Source: Rahnella aceris
Lineage (GTDB): Bacteria > Pseudomonadota > Gammaproteobacteria > Enterobacterales > Enterobacteriaceae
DNA length: 64,000 bases
Assembly (NCBI RefSeq): GCF_011684115.1
Contig: NZ_JAADJV010000008.1
Span: 1-64,000, forward strand
Reading direction: 5' to 3'
The translations under genes and the position numbers were made by a program. This document shows, in pieces, positions 33,201 to 45,255 of this stretch. How positions within the stretch are numbered: the stretch's first letter is position 1; each line of letters opens with the position of its first letter. A model generated the notes under the pieces. That model ran no database searches, was not told the DNA's origin, and saw nothing but the letters and a program-made list of their open reading frames with translations.

Positions 33201-33314
33201 GTAAAGTTGGCCTGATGTGCGTTTATCAGGTCGCTTTTCACATTTAACAATTGATGATTTTGCCAACATCCGCCGGAAAGGGATATACTGAACACTCATG
33301 CAGCAACCAGATGA

Positions 33315-33806
<492 letters not shown>

Positions 33807-33824
33807 TTTCCTTCTGAGCACAAT

Positions 33825-33852
33825 AAAAAAGGACGCCTTGGCGTCCTTTTTT
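33825..33852. terminator. Bidirectional terminator between rraA and zapB
   Basis: GGACGC, CTTG, GCGTCC flanked by six A and six T forms a symmetric terminator for both convergent genes. Confidence 0.93.
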
Positions 33853-33870
33853 ATTTGGAATATGAAGTAA

Positions 33871-34110
33871 TTAAACTTCTTCCATTTTTCCTAACAATGC
33901 ACGCAGACGATCCTGCCATACGTGTTGTTCTTCTTTCAGCTGCGCATTTTCACGCACCAGAGACTCATGGTTGCCGCTGGCTTGCTGAACTTCCTGAGAC
34001 AGGGTGTTGTTCTGCTCTTTCAGTTCTTCGATTTCCATCTGCAACAGAGTAATGGTATCAATCGCTTGCTGAACTTTAGCTTCTAATTTCTCAAATACTT
34101 CAAATGACAT
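33871..34110 (-). CDS. zapB: Cell division factor ZapB
   Basis: Small cytoplasmic coiled-coil protein that links ZapA-bound FtsZ to MatP and stabilises the Z ring. All 79 residues form one heptad-patterned helix ([25 protein letters not shown] in outline, then repeated E/Q/L heptads), ending in the conserved LLGKMEEV. E. coli ZapB is 81 residues and starts MTMSLEVFE; here the start is MSFEVFE at 34110. It is convergent with rraA. Confidence 0.95.
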   Translation of the reverse strand: MSFEVFEKLEAKVQQAIDTITLLQMEIEELKEQNNTLSQEVQQASGNHESLVRENAQLKEEQHVWQDRLRALLGKMEEV

Positions 34111-34687
34111 TTTTCGGTCCCCTTATGTTCGCAAGGCGCACATCTTATGTTCTGCCGCATCGTCCGGACACGGCTCAAAAATTCCTGCACTCCGTCGATT
34201 TTTATAACGAATTCATCAGAGAATTGCGCAAAACCAGCGTGTGTCTTAACGGGTGATTGTATGTAGCCAGCTTTGTTCTGTCTACCCGCAACCCCTTTAT
34301 CCACGCAGTCTGTTGCAATTTAACAGCGCCGGGTATCAGGAAATGCTTAAAAAGCAGCGTCACACACCAGAAATACTGTTTAATGCCGAATAACCTTAGC
34401 CGCTGCGCGGGAAGGCATGTTGATGTTCGTTTGTCACAAATGGCGGCTGAAAATGTTAAATCATGGACTTTTTGCGCTGCATCAAGTTCCAGCAATACGC
34501 GAAATCGCTCATTTTTATGACGCGACACACAAAATTTGATTTCGCTATTTCTCGTTTATGCTCGTTAACGATAAATTCACATTACGTTCTCATTTAATGA
34601 TGAACGCCAAAATCCGATTACGTTCACAAACGACATAACAGAAAAATTATAACTAACCATTAACATCATCCTTAGCAGGATCAAACT
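34111..34687. promoter_or_regulatory. zapB-glpF intergenic region with GlpR operator
   Basis: A 577-bp gap. TATGCTCGTTAACGATAAAT (34557-34576) matches the GlpR consensus WATKYTCGWTAWCGMRCATW at 17 of 20 positions and lies 112 bp before glpF. A candidate CRP site, TATGA-N6-ACACA (34516-34531), is just upstream. Both are expected for a glycerol operon, which is CRP-activated and repressed by GlpR. The stretch 34140-34500 shows no convincing gene, RNA or repeat; part of it must carry the zapB promoter. Confidence 0.65.
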
Positions 34688-35536
34688 ATGAGCCAAACCA
34701 TGAGTTCCACATTAAAAGGTCAGTGCATCGCTGAGTTTCTGGGTACCGGGCTTATCATTTTCTTTGGTGCGGGCTGTGTCGCAGCAATGAAACTTGCCGG
34801 GGCAACCTTTGGCCAGTGGGAAATCAGTATTATCTGGGGTCTGGGTGTGGCAATGGCCATCTACCTGACTGCCGCCATCTCCGGCGCACACCTGAATCCG
34901 GCGGTGACCGTCGCACTTTGTTTGTTTGCAAACTTTGAAGGACGCAAAGTTCTGCCTTACATCATTGCGCAAGTCGCGGGAGCTTTCTGCGCCGCCGCAC
35001 TGGTCTACGGCCTTTACTACAACCTGTTCTTCGATTTTGAGCAAAGCCACAACATGGTGCGCGGCAGCGTCGAAAGTCTGGATCTGGCCGGTATTTTCTC
35101 TACCTATCCAAACCCGCACATCAGCGTATTGCAGGCGTTTCTGGTAGAAACGGTGATTACGGCCATTCTGATGGCGCTGATCCTCGGACTGACCGATGAC
35201 GGCAACGGCATTCCACGTGGTCCGCTGGCGCCATTGCTGATCGGTATCCTGATCGCGGTTATCGGTGCCTCCATGGGGCCACTGACCGGATTCGCCCTGA
35301 ACCCGGCACGTGACTTTGGTCCGAAAGTCTTCGCCTACTTCGCTGGCTGGGGCAAGGTTGCCTTCACCGGCGCGCGCGATATTCCTTATTTCCTGGTGCC
35401 GATTTTTGGCCCGCTGCTCGGTGCTTCTCTGGGTGCCATCGCGTATAAAGCGCTGATCGGCCGCCATTTGCCAAATCAGATTAATGAGCCGGCAGAAGAA
35501 AAAGCACCTCAGCCATCCAAACAGCGTAAGGCCTGA
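34688..35536 (+). CDS. glpF: Glycerol facilitator (aquaglyceroporin)
   Basis: Inner-membrane channel for facilitated glycerol diffusion. The 282-residue MIP protein has six full helices plus two half-helices carrying the NPA motifs: GAHLNPAVT (about residue 66) and GFALNPARDFGP (about 201). The Asp after the second NPA motif (NPARD) marks the glycerol-permeable subclass rather than water-only AqpZ. The C-terminal tail is hydrophilic. First gene of glpFK, 45 bp before glpK, and preceded by a GlpR operator. Confidence 0.97.
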   Translation: MSQTMSSTLKGQCIAEFLGTGLIIFFGAGCVAAMKLAGATFGQWEISIIWGLGVAMAIYLTAAISGAHLNPAVTVALCLFANFEGRKVLPYIIAQVAGAFCAAALVYGLYYNLFFDFEQSHNMVRGSVESLDLAGIFSTYPNPHISVLQAFLVETVITAILMALILGLTDDGNGIPRGPLAPLLIGILIAVIGASMGPLTGFALNPARDFGPKVFAYFAGWGKVAFTGARDIPYFLVPIFGPLLGASLGAIAYKALIGRHLPNQINEPAEEKAPQPSKQRKA

Positions 35537-37105
<1,569 letters not shown>

Positions 37106-37137
37106 TCGCCAGATATTATCGCCAACACCCCTTTCTG

Positions 37138-37163
37138 AAACTCCCCATCCGGGGAGTTTTTTT
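37138..37163 (+). terminator. Intrinsic terminator between glpK and glpX
   Basis: AACTCCCC and GGGGAGTT pair around ATCC and run into seven T. It sits inside what would be a glpFKX operon, so glpX is probably read by read-through or from its own promoter just before 37249. Confidence 0.88.
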
Positions 37164-37248
37164 ATGCACCTTTCCCGTTGTGCTAAAATCTGCGCCACAG
37201 ATGAGCCTCGCCTCACCGACCTCTTTTTTTCTTTCTACAGGCTTTCCA

Positions 37249-38259
37249 ATGAAACGTGAATTAGCAATCGAGTTCTCCCGCGTGACCGAAGCTGCCGCGC
37301 TCGCCGGTTACAAATGGCTGGGTCGTGGCGATAAAAACCTTGCCGATAACGCTGCCGTTCAGTCCATGCGCATCATGCTCAATAAAGTCGATATCGACGG
37401 TACTATCGTGATTGGCGAAGGGGAAATTGATGAAGCGCCGATGCTGTATATCGGTGAAAAAGTCGGTACCGGCAACGGCGACGCGGTGGATATCGCGGTC
37501 GATCCCATTGAAGGTACACGCATGACCGCCATGGGCCAGTCCAATGCACTGGCTGTGCTGGCAGTTGGCGACAAAGGTTCGTTCCTCAATGCACCCGACA
37601 TGTACATGGAAAAGATCGCCGTCGGGCCGGGCGCAAAAGGCGCAATTAATCTCGAACTGACGCTGGCAGAGAATCTGGCCAATATTGCTAAAGCGCTGGA
37701 TAAACCGCTGACCGAACTGACCGTCGCTGTTCTGGCAAAACCCCGTCACGACGACGCCATCCGCGAAATGCTGGCGTCAGGCGTGCGTGTGTTCGCATTC
37801 CCGGACGGCGATGTGGCGGCGACAATCCTGACCTGCATGCCGGAAAGTGAAGTGGATGTGCTGTATGGCATCGGCGGTGCGCCGGAAGGCGTGATTTCCG
37901 CTGCGGTGATCCGTGCGCTGGATGGCGATATGCAGGGCCGTTTGCTGGCGCGTCATGATGTGAAAGGCGATACACCGGAAAACCGTCGTATCGGCGAAGA
38001 AGAGCTGGCGCGCTGTAAAGCGATGGGGATCGAGGCCGGTAAAGTGCTGCTGCTGGATGATATGGCGCGTAACGATAACGTGATTTTCTCCGCGACCGGT
38101 ATTACCAAAGGCGACCTGCTGGAAGGCATCAGCCGTCAGGGAAACATGGCGACCACCGAGACGCTGCTGATCCGCGGAAAATCCCGCACCATCCGCCGTA
38201 TCCGCTCGACCCATTACCTCGACCGAAAAGACGCTGCGCTGCACGAATTTATTATCTGA
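37249..38259 (+). CDS. glpX: Class II fructose-1,6-bisphosphatase
   Basis: Hydrolyses fructose-1,6-bisphosphate to fructose-6-phosphate in gluconeogenesis, completing growth on glycerol. The 336-residue protein equals E. coli GlpX. The lithium-sensitive phosphatase metal motif is split into GEGEIDEAPM (about 58) and the DPIEGTRMT motif (about 85). GIGGAPEGVISAAVIRALDGDMQGRL is also diagnostic. I chose the ATG at 37249, matching the E. coli N-terminus; the frame runs open upstream through the glpK terminator. Confidence 0.97.
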   Translation: MKRELAIEFSRVTEAAALAGYKWLGRGDKNLADNAAVQSMRIMLNKVDIDGTIVIGEGEIDEAPMLYIGEKVGTGNGDAVDIAVDPIEGTRMTAMGQSNALAVLAVGDKGSFLNAPDMYMEKIAVGPGAKGAINLELTLAENLANIAKALDKPLTELTVAVLAKPRHDDAIREMLASGVRVFAFPDGDVAATILTCMPESEVDVLYGIGGAPEGVISAAVIRALDGDMQGRLLARHDVKGDTPENRRIGEEELARCKAMGIEAGKVLLLDDMARNDNVIFSATGITKGDLLEGISRQGNMATTETLLIRGKSRTIRRIRSTHYLDRKDAALHEFII

Positions 38260-38280
38260 TCAACTTCCTTCCGGTCATCA

Positions 38281-38310
38281 AAAAGCAGGGCCATCAGCGC
38301 CCTGCTTTTG
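38281..38310. terminator. Bidirectional terminator between glpX and emrD
   Basis: AAAAGCAGGGC and GCCCTGCTTTT face each other around a short loop, with A and T tracts on opposite sides, 22 bp after glpX. Confidence 0.88.
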
Positions 38311-38315
38311 CACCA

Positions 38316-39509
38316 TCAGGCAGTATGTCCTTCATGCTGGCTACGGTTCGACATCGGCCACCAGCACAGTAAAATCAGCAATGCCATCGTAAACATCAGT
38401 AACCCGAGGCTGAACTGACCGGTTTGCGGCAACATCGCCGACATCCATGCTACCAGCCCTGACCCCATATTCTGCAATCCGCCAACCAGCGCACCGGCCG
38501 CGCCCGCCAGATACGGGAAAGGCTCCATTGCACCGGTGGTCGCCAGCGGGAACAACATGCCAGCGCCAAAGAAAAACAGCGAAGCCGGCACCACCAGCGT
38601 CCAGATATTCATGATACCCAGCCAGCCAGGGATCCACATCGCCAGACCGGCCAGCAGACAACTGATGACCGAATGCCACATCAGTTGCTGGAAACTTTTC
38701 TCCGCCCGCCCGGCATACCAGGCACCAAAGAAGGCAGCAGGGATCGGCAGGATAAACAGTACGCTGACCATCACACCGCTCAGCCCGAGGACACCGCCCA
38801 TCAGCACACCGCAACTGGCTTCAAACACCGCCACACCGGCCAGTGCACCGACCAGCATCACCAGATAGCGGCTGAAATTGGCGTCGGCCAGCAATAAACG
38901 CAGGCTGCCCAGCATGTTGCGCGGCGGATGGTCGGCAGTGAATTCCGGACGAGTTTCCGGCAACCAGCGGTACATCGAAAACGCCACACCGGCGCACAGA
39001 ATCAGCAGGAAACCAAAACTGGCCCGCCAGCCTAACCACGCTGACAGTGCGCCACCAATCACCGGCGCCAGCAGCGGGCTGATCAGAATGCCCATGTTCA
39101 GCAGGCTGTTGGCATGGCGCAACGCGCCGCCACTGTAGAGATCACGCGGCATGGTTCTCGCCATTACGCCCGCCACACCGGTGCCCAACCCCTGAATGGC
39201 TGCAAAGGCGATCAGCATATTCAGGCTCGTTGACATCATCGCGCCCGCCGCACCAATCAGGAAAATCATCAGGCCGGTGAGGATCACCGGTTTACGGCCA
39301 ATATTATCGGAAAGCGGGCCGTAAACCAGTTGCGAGCCGCCGTATGTCAGCAGATAGGCTGCCATCACCCGCTGTACCGCGCCCGGTTTCACGGCCAGAC
39401 TGGTGGCCATGTCCGCGATATTCGGCACATAAATGGTTTGTGCCATTTGCCCGACAGCCACCAGCAAAATGAGCATGATAAGCAGGTGGATATTTTCCAG
39501 ATTTTTCAT
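38316..39509 (-). CDS. emrD: Multidrug efflux MFS transporter EmrD
   Basis: Drug/proton antiporter of the DHA1 branch with twelve predicted helices. The 397-residue protein aligns along its length with E. coli EmrD: MLILLVAVGQMAQTIYVPNIADMA in the first helix region, the motif-A loop YGPLSDNIGRKPVI (about 63-76), and motif C-type VISPLLAPVIGGAL-like sequence (SPLLAPVIGG). It exports hydrophobic uncouplers and detergents in E. coli. In E. coli emrD is elsewhere on the chromosome; here it separates glpX from fpr. The start MKNLENIHLL at 39509 is adopted though its RBS is weak. Confidence 0.9.
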   Translation of the reverse strand: MKNLENIHLLIMLILLVAVGQMAQTIYVPNIADMATSLAVKPGAVQRVMAAYLLTYGGSQLVYGPLSDNIGRKPVILTGLMIFLIGAAGAMMSTSLNMLIAFAAIQGLGTGVAGVMARTMPRDLYSGGALRHANSLLNMGILISPLLAPVIGGALSAWLGWRASFGFLLILCAGVAFSMYRWLPETRPEFTADHPPRNMLGSLRLLLADANFSRYLVMLVGALAGVAVFEASCGVLMGGVLGLSGVMVSVLFILPIPAAFFGAWYAGRAEKSFQQLMWHSVISCLLAGLAMWIPGWLGIMNIWTLVVPASLFFFGAGMLFPLATTGAMEPFPYLAGAAGALVGGLQNMGSGLVAWMSAMLPQTGQFSLGLLMFTMALLILLCWWPMSNRSQHEGHTA

Positions 39510-39832
39510 TTTTCAGTTCATTATCAAATAAGATTGGAAAAGTGCAGAACAAATAACCAGTAAATTCAGCCAGACTACAGCGGCGCATAAGTTAACAAAT
39601 TAATATGAATAAGCGAGTGTTGTAGGAAACTCTTCTCAACCTGTACTGGCAGCAGCGGGAACCACATGTGTAACGCAGGGTGTACGAAAATCGATATTGG
39701 CTAACGGGTGATGAACAGGCTGATAACATTTAACCGATACGGGATTCGGAAAATTTGAAATAAAATCAGGACATAATTTTGCAATTCATATTTCTCACTA
39801 CATGAAGAAATCAGAAACCACGGGAGTTTTTT
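39510..39832. promoter_or_regulatory. emrD-fpr divergent intergenic region
   Basis: A 323-bp A/T-rich gap between divergent genes that must contain both promoters. I looked for a SoxS/MarA box in front of fpr and found only weak partial matches (around 39580-39605). No open frame, RNA hairpin set or repeat stands out. Confidence 0.5.
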
Positions 39833-40579
39833 ATGGCTGATTGGGTGACAGGAAAAGTCAAAAAAGTTGAGCACTGGACAGACAATTTGTTCAGCATCAC
39901 GGTCAATGCGCCCATCGATCCTTTTACCGCTGGCCAGTTCGCCAAACTTTCGCTGGATATTGACGGCGAGCGGGTGCAGCGCGCGTATTCCTATGTAAAC
40001 CCACCCTCCAGCGGCGAACTGGAGTTTTATCTGGTGAATGTGCCGGAAGGAAAACTCAGCCCGCGGCTTCACGTGATGCAGCCCGGTGACGAAATCAACA
40101 TCACCAAAGAAGCCGCCGGATTTTTCGTGGTTGAAGAAGTGCCTGAATGCGCGACCCTGTGGATGCTGGCAACCGGTACCGCTATCGGGCCGTATCTGTC
40201 TATTTTGCAGGAAGGTATCGGACTGGAGCGGTTCAAGAATATTGTTCTGGTTCACGCGGCACGCTTTGCAGCAGATCTCAGCTATCTGCCATTAATGCAG
40301 CAACTGCAACGCCGTTATGAGGGCAAACTCCATATCCAGACCGTGGTCAGTCGCGAGGAGATTTCCGGTTCGCTGACCGGTCGCGTGCCTGCGCTGATTG
40401 AAAGTGGTGCACTGGAAGCGGCTGTCGGCCTTAAGATGCTGGCAGAGGACAGCCACGTGATGTTGTGCGGCAATCCGCAGATGGTTCGCGATACCCAGCA
40501 AGTACTGAAAGACACGCGGGGTATGCGCAAACATCTCAAACGTAAGCCTGGCCATATGACCAGCGAGCATTACTGGTAA
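39833..40579 (+). CDS. fpr: Ferredoxin/flavodoxin-NADP+ reductase
   Basis: FAD enzyme that passes electrons from NADPH to flavodoxin or ferredoxin for radical enzymes and oxidative-stress repair. The 248 residues equal E. coli Fpr. The FAD-binding motif RAYSYVNPPSS is near residue 50, the NADP segment MLATGTAIGPYLSIL near 115, and the nicotinamide-side LCGNPQMVRDTQ near 215. The C-terminal aromatic (SEHYW) is present. In E. coli it is SoxRS-controlled. It lies beside yiiR; the E. coli genes yiiS and uspD that usually lie between are absent. Confidence 0.96.
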   Translation: MADWVTGKVKKVEHWTDNLFSITVNAPIDPFTAGQFAKLSLDIDGERVQRAYSYVNPPSSGELEFYLVNVPEGKLSPRLHVMQPGDEINITKEAAGFFVVEEVPECATLWMLATGTAIGPYLSILQEGIGLERFKNIVLVHAARFAADLSYLPLMQQLQRRYEGKLHIQTVVSREEISGSLTGRVPALIESGALEAAVGLKMLAEDSHVMLCGNPQMVRDTQQVLKDTRGMRKHLKRKPGHMTSEHYW

Positions 40580-40595
40580 GTCTGTTACCGCGAAA

Positions 40596-41018
40596 CTAGC
40601 GGAATTTAACGTCGTCCGGTTCCGGGCCAAAGCGATTTGCGCCCGGTGTGCCGGTAAAACCGCCGCAGTCGATCAGCAACATGATGAAAATCACTGATGG
40701 CGCGAGCCGGCCCAGAACCCAGCTCCACGTCTGCGGCATCGCCGCTGCCCAGTTACCCGCCACCAGCATCCACGCCAGCACAAACAGCAGCGCCCACCAG
40801 GCCGATTTATTGCGGTCATGCAATCTTTTCACCAACACTGCGGCAGTCGGCCACAGTAAAACCACCAGCGCGAATCCGGCGGACTGATAGGTAATCCATT
40901 CCTGTGCGGCAAAAAAGAAATCAACCACCATCAGAATCAACCAGCTAACCATCCAGAGCCAGAAATCGCGGCGGCCCAGGCGGCCGTTAAAAGAAAACAG
41001 TGCATGCTGTAACGTCAT
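40596..41018 (-). CDS. yiiR: DUF805 inner-membrane protein YiiR
   Basis: A small membrane protein of unknown function, 140 residues from the ATG at 41018. It opens with the DUF805 signature FNGRLGRRDFWLW, has three or four hydrophobic helices, and carries the KRLHDRNKSAWW motif in the middle loop. The start is chosen to match E. coli YiiR (MTIQQWLFSFKGRIGRRDFW); the frame continues 21 codons upstream into the shared yiiQ promoter region, which is unlikely to be coding. It is convergent with fpr and divergent from yiiQ. Confidence 0.88.
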   Translation of the reverse strand: MTLQHALFSFNGRLGRRDFWLWMVSWLILMVVDFFFAAQEWITYQSAGFALVVLLWPTAAVLVKRLHDRNKSAWWALLFVLAWMLVAGNWAAAMPQTWSWVLGRLAPSVIFIMLLIDCGGFTGTPGANRFGPEPDDVKFR

Positions 41019-41176
41019 TGGCAGTCCGTTCCGTAAAGTACAAGGGGAGTAAAATATTAAAACAGGCGGAGTGTAACTCACGGGCAGCGATGACGAGAAT
41101 CTTTACGCACTCCTTTTGACATTACCCCCCGTTCCCCGCTTTAATCGGACTGTTGAAACAAAATAAGAAACGCCCT

Positions 41177-41785
41177 ATGACTGTTGCTCAATCCTTATTA
41201 CGACTGGCGCTGCCCGCGCTGCTTATGCTCGCTTGCCAGAATAGTGCACTCGCCGATCCGCCGGTCGATCACTCTGGCGCAGAGGAGATGCCAAAAGCCC
41301 CTTACCTGCTTGCTGGCGCACCCACCTTTGAAACGACGCTGATCAATTTTCGCGCCAAATACAATGAAGCCAATCCGACCCAGCAGATTGGCGAGTTCCG
41401 GTCGATCAGTGATAAATCTCCAAACAGTTCCCTGACCCGCGCTGCCAGCAAGATTAATGAAAACCTGTATGCCTCGACCGCACTGGAAAAAGGCACCGGT
41501 AAAATCAAAACGCTGCAAATCACCTATCTGCCGATTCAGGGGGCTGAAGAAAAGGCCGCACGCACGCTGGCGATAAGCTATATGGCTAACCTGATGCGTC
41601 AGTTCGACGCCACATTATCCACCGAGCAAAGCGTGGCAAGAGTCGCTTCTCTGATCGAAAAAGGAAAAGGTCAGCAGTTTTATAAGCAGGAGGTAGGCGC
41701 GGTGCGTTTTGTCATTTCAGACAATGGCGAAAAAGGACTGACATTCGCCGTTGAGCCGGTCAAGCTGGCGCTTGCTGAGCCGTGA
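41177..41785 (+). CDS. yiiQ: DUF1454 secreted protein YiiQ
   Basis: A 202-residue periplasmic protein of unknown function. A signal peptide is clear (SLLRLALPALLMLACQNSALA, cleavage before DPPVDH). The mature part matches E. coli YiiQ: APYLLAGAPTF-like PYLLAGAPTFETTL, RAASKINENLYASTALEKGTGKIK, and NGEKGLTFAVEPVKLALAE. The start is uncertain: the ATG at 41177 gives a compact signal peptide, while an upstream in-frame TTG at 41153 would add the basic residues KQNKKRP and is also plausible. It stands alone upstream of tpiA. Confidence 0.88.
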   Translation: MTVAQSLLRLALPALLMLACQNSALADPPVDHSGAEEMPKAPYLLAGAPTFETTLINFRAKYNEANPTQQIGEFRSISDKSPNSSLTRAASKINENLYASTALEKGTGKIKTLQITYLPIQGAEEKAARTLAISYMANLMRQFDATLSTEQSVARVASLIEKGKGQQFYKQEVGAVRFVISDNGEKGLTFAVEPVKLALAEP

Positions 41786-41879
41786 GATGACGGTTTTTAA
41801 TGACAAAAAGCAAAGCCTTTATGACCAATGATCTCTATACTGTTGCACAGGTAATCTGCTTATTTGGCAGAAATTTTAA

Positions 41880-42680
<801 letters not shown>

Positions 42681-42700
42681 GCCTGTTTCTTCTGCGCAAT

Positions 42701-42728
42701 AAAAAACCCCGGCATGCCGGGGTTTTTT
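42701..42728. terminator. Bidirectional terminator between tpiA and sbp
   Basis: CCCCGG, CATG, CCGGGG flanked by six A and six T forms a symmetric terminator for both convergent genes. Confidence 0.94.
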
Positions 42729-42747
42729 ATTGCCTGTAACATGGCGA

Positions 42748-43737
42748 TTAACGCCTGGAGATTTGGTCGAAAATTCCGTCTGTCGCAAAATGGTCTTTCT
42801 GCGCCTCAGCCCAGGTACCTGCAACCTGATCAATGGTGAACAGTTTCAGTTTCGGGAATTCAGCCGCGAATTTCTTCTCCACTTCCGGATCACGCGGACG
42901 GTAATAATTTTCTGCCGCGATAGTCTGGCCTTCCGGCGAGTACAGGTATTTCAGGTAAGCATCCGCCACTGTACGGGTATCACGCTTATCCACGACTTTA
43001 TCAACCACAGAAACCGTTGGCTCCGCCAGAATCGATTCGCTTGGCGTGACGATTTCGAACTTATCTTTGCCGACTTCTTTTGTTGCCAGCAACGCTTCGT
43101 TTTCCCAGGCAATCAGCACATCACCGATACCACGTTCAACGAAAGTATTCGTTGCGCCACGTGCACCGGAGTCCAGCACTTCGACGTTTTTATACAATGC
43201 TTTCACGAAATCCTGAGCCTTCGCTTTGTCATTGTTGTTGTGATGCAACGCGTAACCCCAGGCTGCCAGATAGTTCCAGCGTGCGCCGCCAGACGTTTTA
43301 GGGTTCGGCGTAATCACCGATACACCCGGTTTGATCAAATCATTCCAGTCATGAATTTGTTTCGGGTTGCCTTTGCGCACCAGGAACACAATGGTGGACG
43401 TGTAAGGCGCAGAGTTGTCCGGCAGGCGGGTGATCCAGTTTTTATCGATACGGCCGCGTTCTGCAATAGCATCAACGTCATAAGCCAGCGCCAGTGTTAC
43501 CACATCCGCTTCAATGCCATTAATTACTGACGTAGCCTGTTTGCCTGAGCCACCATGCGACTGGCGTACGGTGACGGTATCACCGGTTTTGCCCTGCCAG
43601 TATTTACTGAATGCCTTGTTATATTGTTCATAGAATTCGCGGGTTGGATCGTATGACACGTTCAGAATCTGAATATCTTTGGCAATTGCTCCGGTTGCCA
43701 CCAACAGCAATCCCAAACCTGCAGCCCATTTACGCAT
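42748..43737 (-). CDS. sbp: Periplasmic sulfate-binding protein
   Basis: Binds sulfate in the periplasm and delivers it to the CysTWA ABC transporter. The 329-residue precursor starts with a signal peptide ([21 protein letters not shown]) and equals E. coli Sbp in length. Diagnostic segments are [61 protein letters not shown], and the C-terminal [14 protein letters not shown]. The thiosulfate-binding paralogue CysP is similar, but the spacing and C-terminus match Sbp. CysB control is expected from the family but no site was identified. Confidence 0.95.
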   Translation of the reverse strand: MRKWAAGLGLLLVATGAIAKDIQILNVSYDPTREFYEQYNKAFSKYWQGKTGDTVTVRQSHGGSGKQATSVINGIEADVVTLALAYDVDAIAERGRIDKNWITRLPDNSAPYTSTIVFLVRKGNPKQIHDWNDLIKPGVSVITPNPKTSGGARWNYLAAWGYALHHNNNDKAKAQDFVKALYKNVEVLDSGARGATNTFVERGIGDVLIAWENEALLATKEVGKDKFEIVTPSESILAEPTVSVVDKVVDKRDTRTVADAYLKYLYSPEGQTIAAENYYRPRDPEVEKKFAAEFPKLKLFTIDQVAGTWAEAQKDHFATDGIFDQISRR

Positions 43738-43871
43738 CGTACTCTCCCGAAATAGTTTCTATGGATTTCATTTATTTGTTCGTTAAAGAGAGCGTGCCAG
43801 ATAAAAACGAAACACATAAAGAATAAAAGGTTTTTTTCTATTACTTTATGGAATAAACAAAAAGAGTGGCG

Positions 43872-43897
43872 AAAAAAAACCTCCCGCAAAGGAGGTT
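43872..43897 (-). terminator. Intrinsic terminator of pfkA
   Basis: On the minus strand AACCTCC pairs with GGAGGTT around a 6-nt loop and is followed by an eight-T run, 24 bp after the pfkA stop. Confidence 0.92.
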
Positions 43898-43921
43898 CTT
43901 TTAAACACGCAATAAGCTGAA

Positions 43922-44908
43922 TCAGAAAAGTTTTTTCGCCGTGTCGTACCAGTCTTCTTTAAATTTGCTTTTCTTGTTCTCTGGCGCGATACAAATCGAG
44001 ATGAGTTCGTGAACCATTTTCTCGTTTTCAACACCCACGCAGAAACCGCCCTGAGAATAGTCACGATCTTCTTCCAGCAACAGGTCAACAGCATACGCAC
44101 CCATGCGGGAAGCCAGGATACGGTCATAAGCGACAGGTGCGCCGCCACGCTGAATATGACCTAATACCGTGCCACGCGTTTCACGACAGGTTTCTTTCTC
44201 GATGTATTTAGCCAGTTCTTCAATGTCATCTAACTTCTCGGTGATGGCAACGATGGCATGTTTTTTGCCTTTCGCGATACCGGCTTTGATTTCAGCAACC
44301 AGATCATCACGTTTGAATTCAACTTCAGGGATAGCGATAAATTCGCAACCCCCGGCAATCGCTGCTGCTAAGGTCAAATCACCGCAATAACGGCCCATCA
44401 CCTCAACAATAGAGATACGCTGGTGTGAAGAGGAGGTATCACGTAAACGGTCAATGGCTTCAACCACTGTGCCCAGCGCCGTGAAGAAACCGATAGTGTA
44501 GTCAGTGCCCGCAACGTCGTTATCGATTGTGCCTGGCAGGCCGATGCAACGGATGCCACCTTCTTTGGTCAGCAGGTCTGCACCGGCATATGAACCGTCA
44601 CCGCCGATAACCACAAGGCCATCGATACCACGGTCTTTCATATTCTGCAGCGCAACTTTACGCATTTCTGGATCACGGAATTCCGGGAAACGTGCTGAAC
44701 CCAGGAAAGTACCGCCACGGTTGATCATATCGGAGACGCTGTAGCGATCCAGTTTGCGCATGCGGTTTTCATACATGCCGAGGTAGCCATCTTCAATACC
44801 GTAGACTTCCAAATCTGCAGATAAAGCGGCGCGGACAACGCCACGGATCGCAGCATTCATGCCTGGGGCATCGCCACCACTTGTCAGTACACCAATTTTT
44901 TTGATCAT
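43922..44908 (-). CDS. pfkA: 6-phosphofructokinase I
   Basis: ATP-dependent phosphorylation of fructose-6-phosphate, the committed step of glycolysis. The product is 328 residues. ATP-site [15 protein letters not shown] lies near residue 9 and VIGGDGSY near 101. The catalytic Asp is in GLPGTIDND (Asp129), and effector/substrate segments include [13 protein letters not shown] and GHIQRGGAP. The C-terminus ([22 protein letters not shown] in outline) is about eight residues longer than in E. coli. The next gene upstream is cpxP; fieF, which lies between them in E. coli, is not present. Confidence 0.97.
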   Translation of the reverse strand: MIKKIGVLTSGGDAPGMNAAIRGVVRAALSADLEVYGIEDGYLGMYENRMRKLDRYSVSDMINRGGTFLGSARFPEFRDPEMRKVALQNMKDRGIDGLVVIGGDGSYAGADLLTKEGGIRCIGLPGTIDNDVAGTDYTIGFFTALGTVVEAIDRLRDTSSSHQRISIVEVMGRYCGDLTLAAAIAGGCEFIAIPEVEFKRDDLVAEIKAGIAKGKKHAIVAITEKLDDIEELAKYIEKETCRETRGTVLGHIQRGGAPVAYDRILASRMGAYAVDLLLEEDRDYSQGGFCVGVENEKMVHELISICIAPENKKSKFKEDWYDTAKKLF

Positions 44909-45255
44909 GACTACCTCTGAACTTGTAGATGCAATTTCTTAAGAATCTTGAGCCAGCCTGTTGGGCGAATTTTTTTTATGCAGCCAAAAGGGCTTATTAG
45001 CGTTTGAGCCTATAGTATAACAAAACACCGGTGCTGAATTGATTCAAGTCAGCAAGAATACGCATACACCGCTCGGTACATCGCAATTTACTGATTCATA
45101 CGGCTTTTACAAGATATTTCCAGTTCGTTACGATCACATTTCCACCTTGTTAATTTCCTGTTCTGCAAATCCAACCCAAATTGAGGACAAAAAAAACCCC
45201 ACCTTTCGATGGGGGAAGACAGGGATGGTGTCTATGGCAAGGAAAAACAGGGATC
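44909..45255. other. pfkA-cpxP intergenic region
   Basis: A 347-bp gap that contains the pfkA promoter region on the minus strand and, near its right end, the cpxP terminator. In E. coli this is where the 900-bp iron/zinc exporter gene fieF sits. I see no open frame or FieF-like motif here, so the gene is absent rather than recently broken. Confidence 0.6.
45189..45215 (-). terminator. Intrinsic terminator of cpxP
   Basis: On the minus strand CCCCCATC pairs with GGTGGGG around GAAA and is followed by eight T, about 40 bp after the cpxP stop. Confidence 0.9.

Noticed and set aside
34584..34638. Additional GlpR operators downstream of the one called
   Set aside because: CGTTC/GAACG fragments are present but spacing and half-site sequence do not fit the GlpR palindrome well enough.
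39580..39605. Possible SoxS/MarA box upstream of fpr
   Set aside because: Only part of the degenerate consensus fits and the distance to fpr is over 220 bp.
42730..43530. 266-codon open frame antisense to sbp
   Set aside because: It begins within the tpiA-sbp terminator region and lies opposite sbp; no family match is evident.
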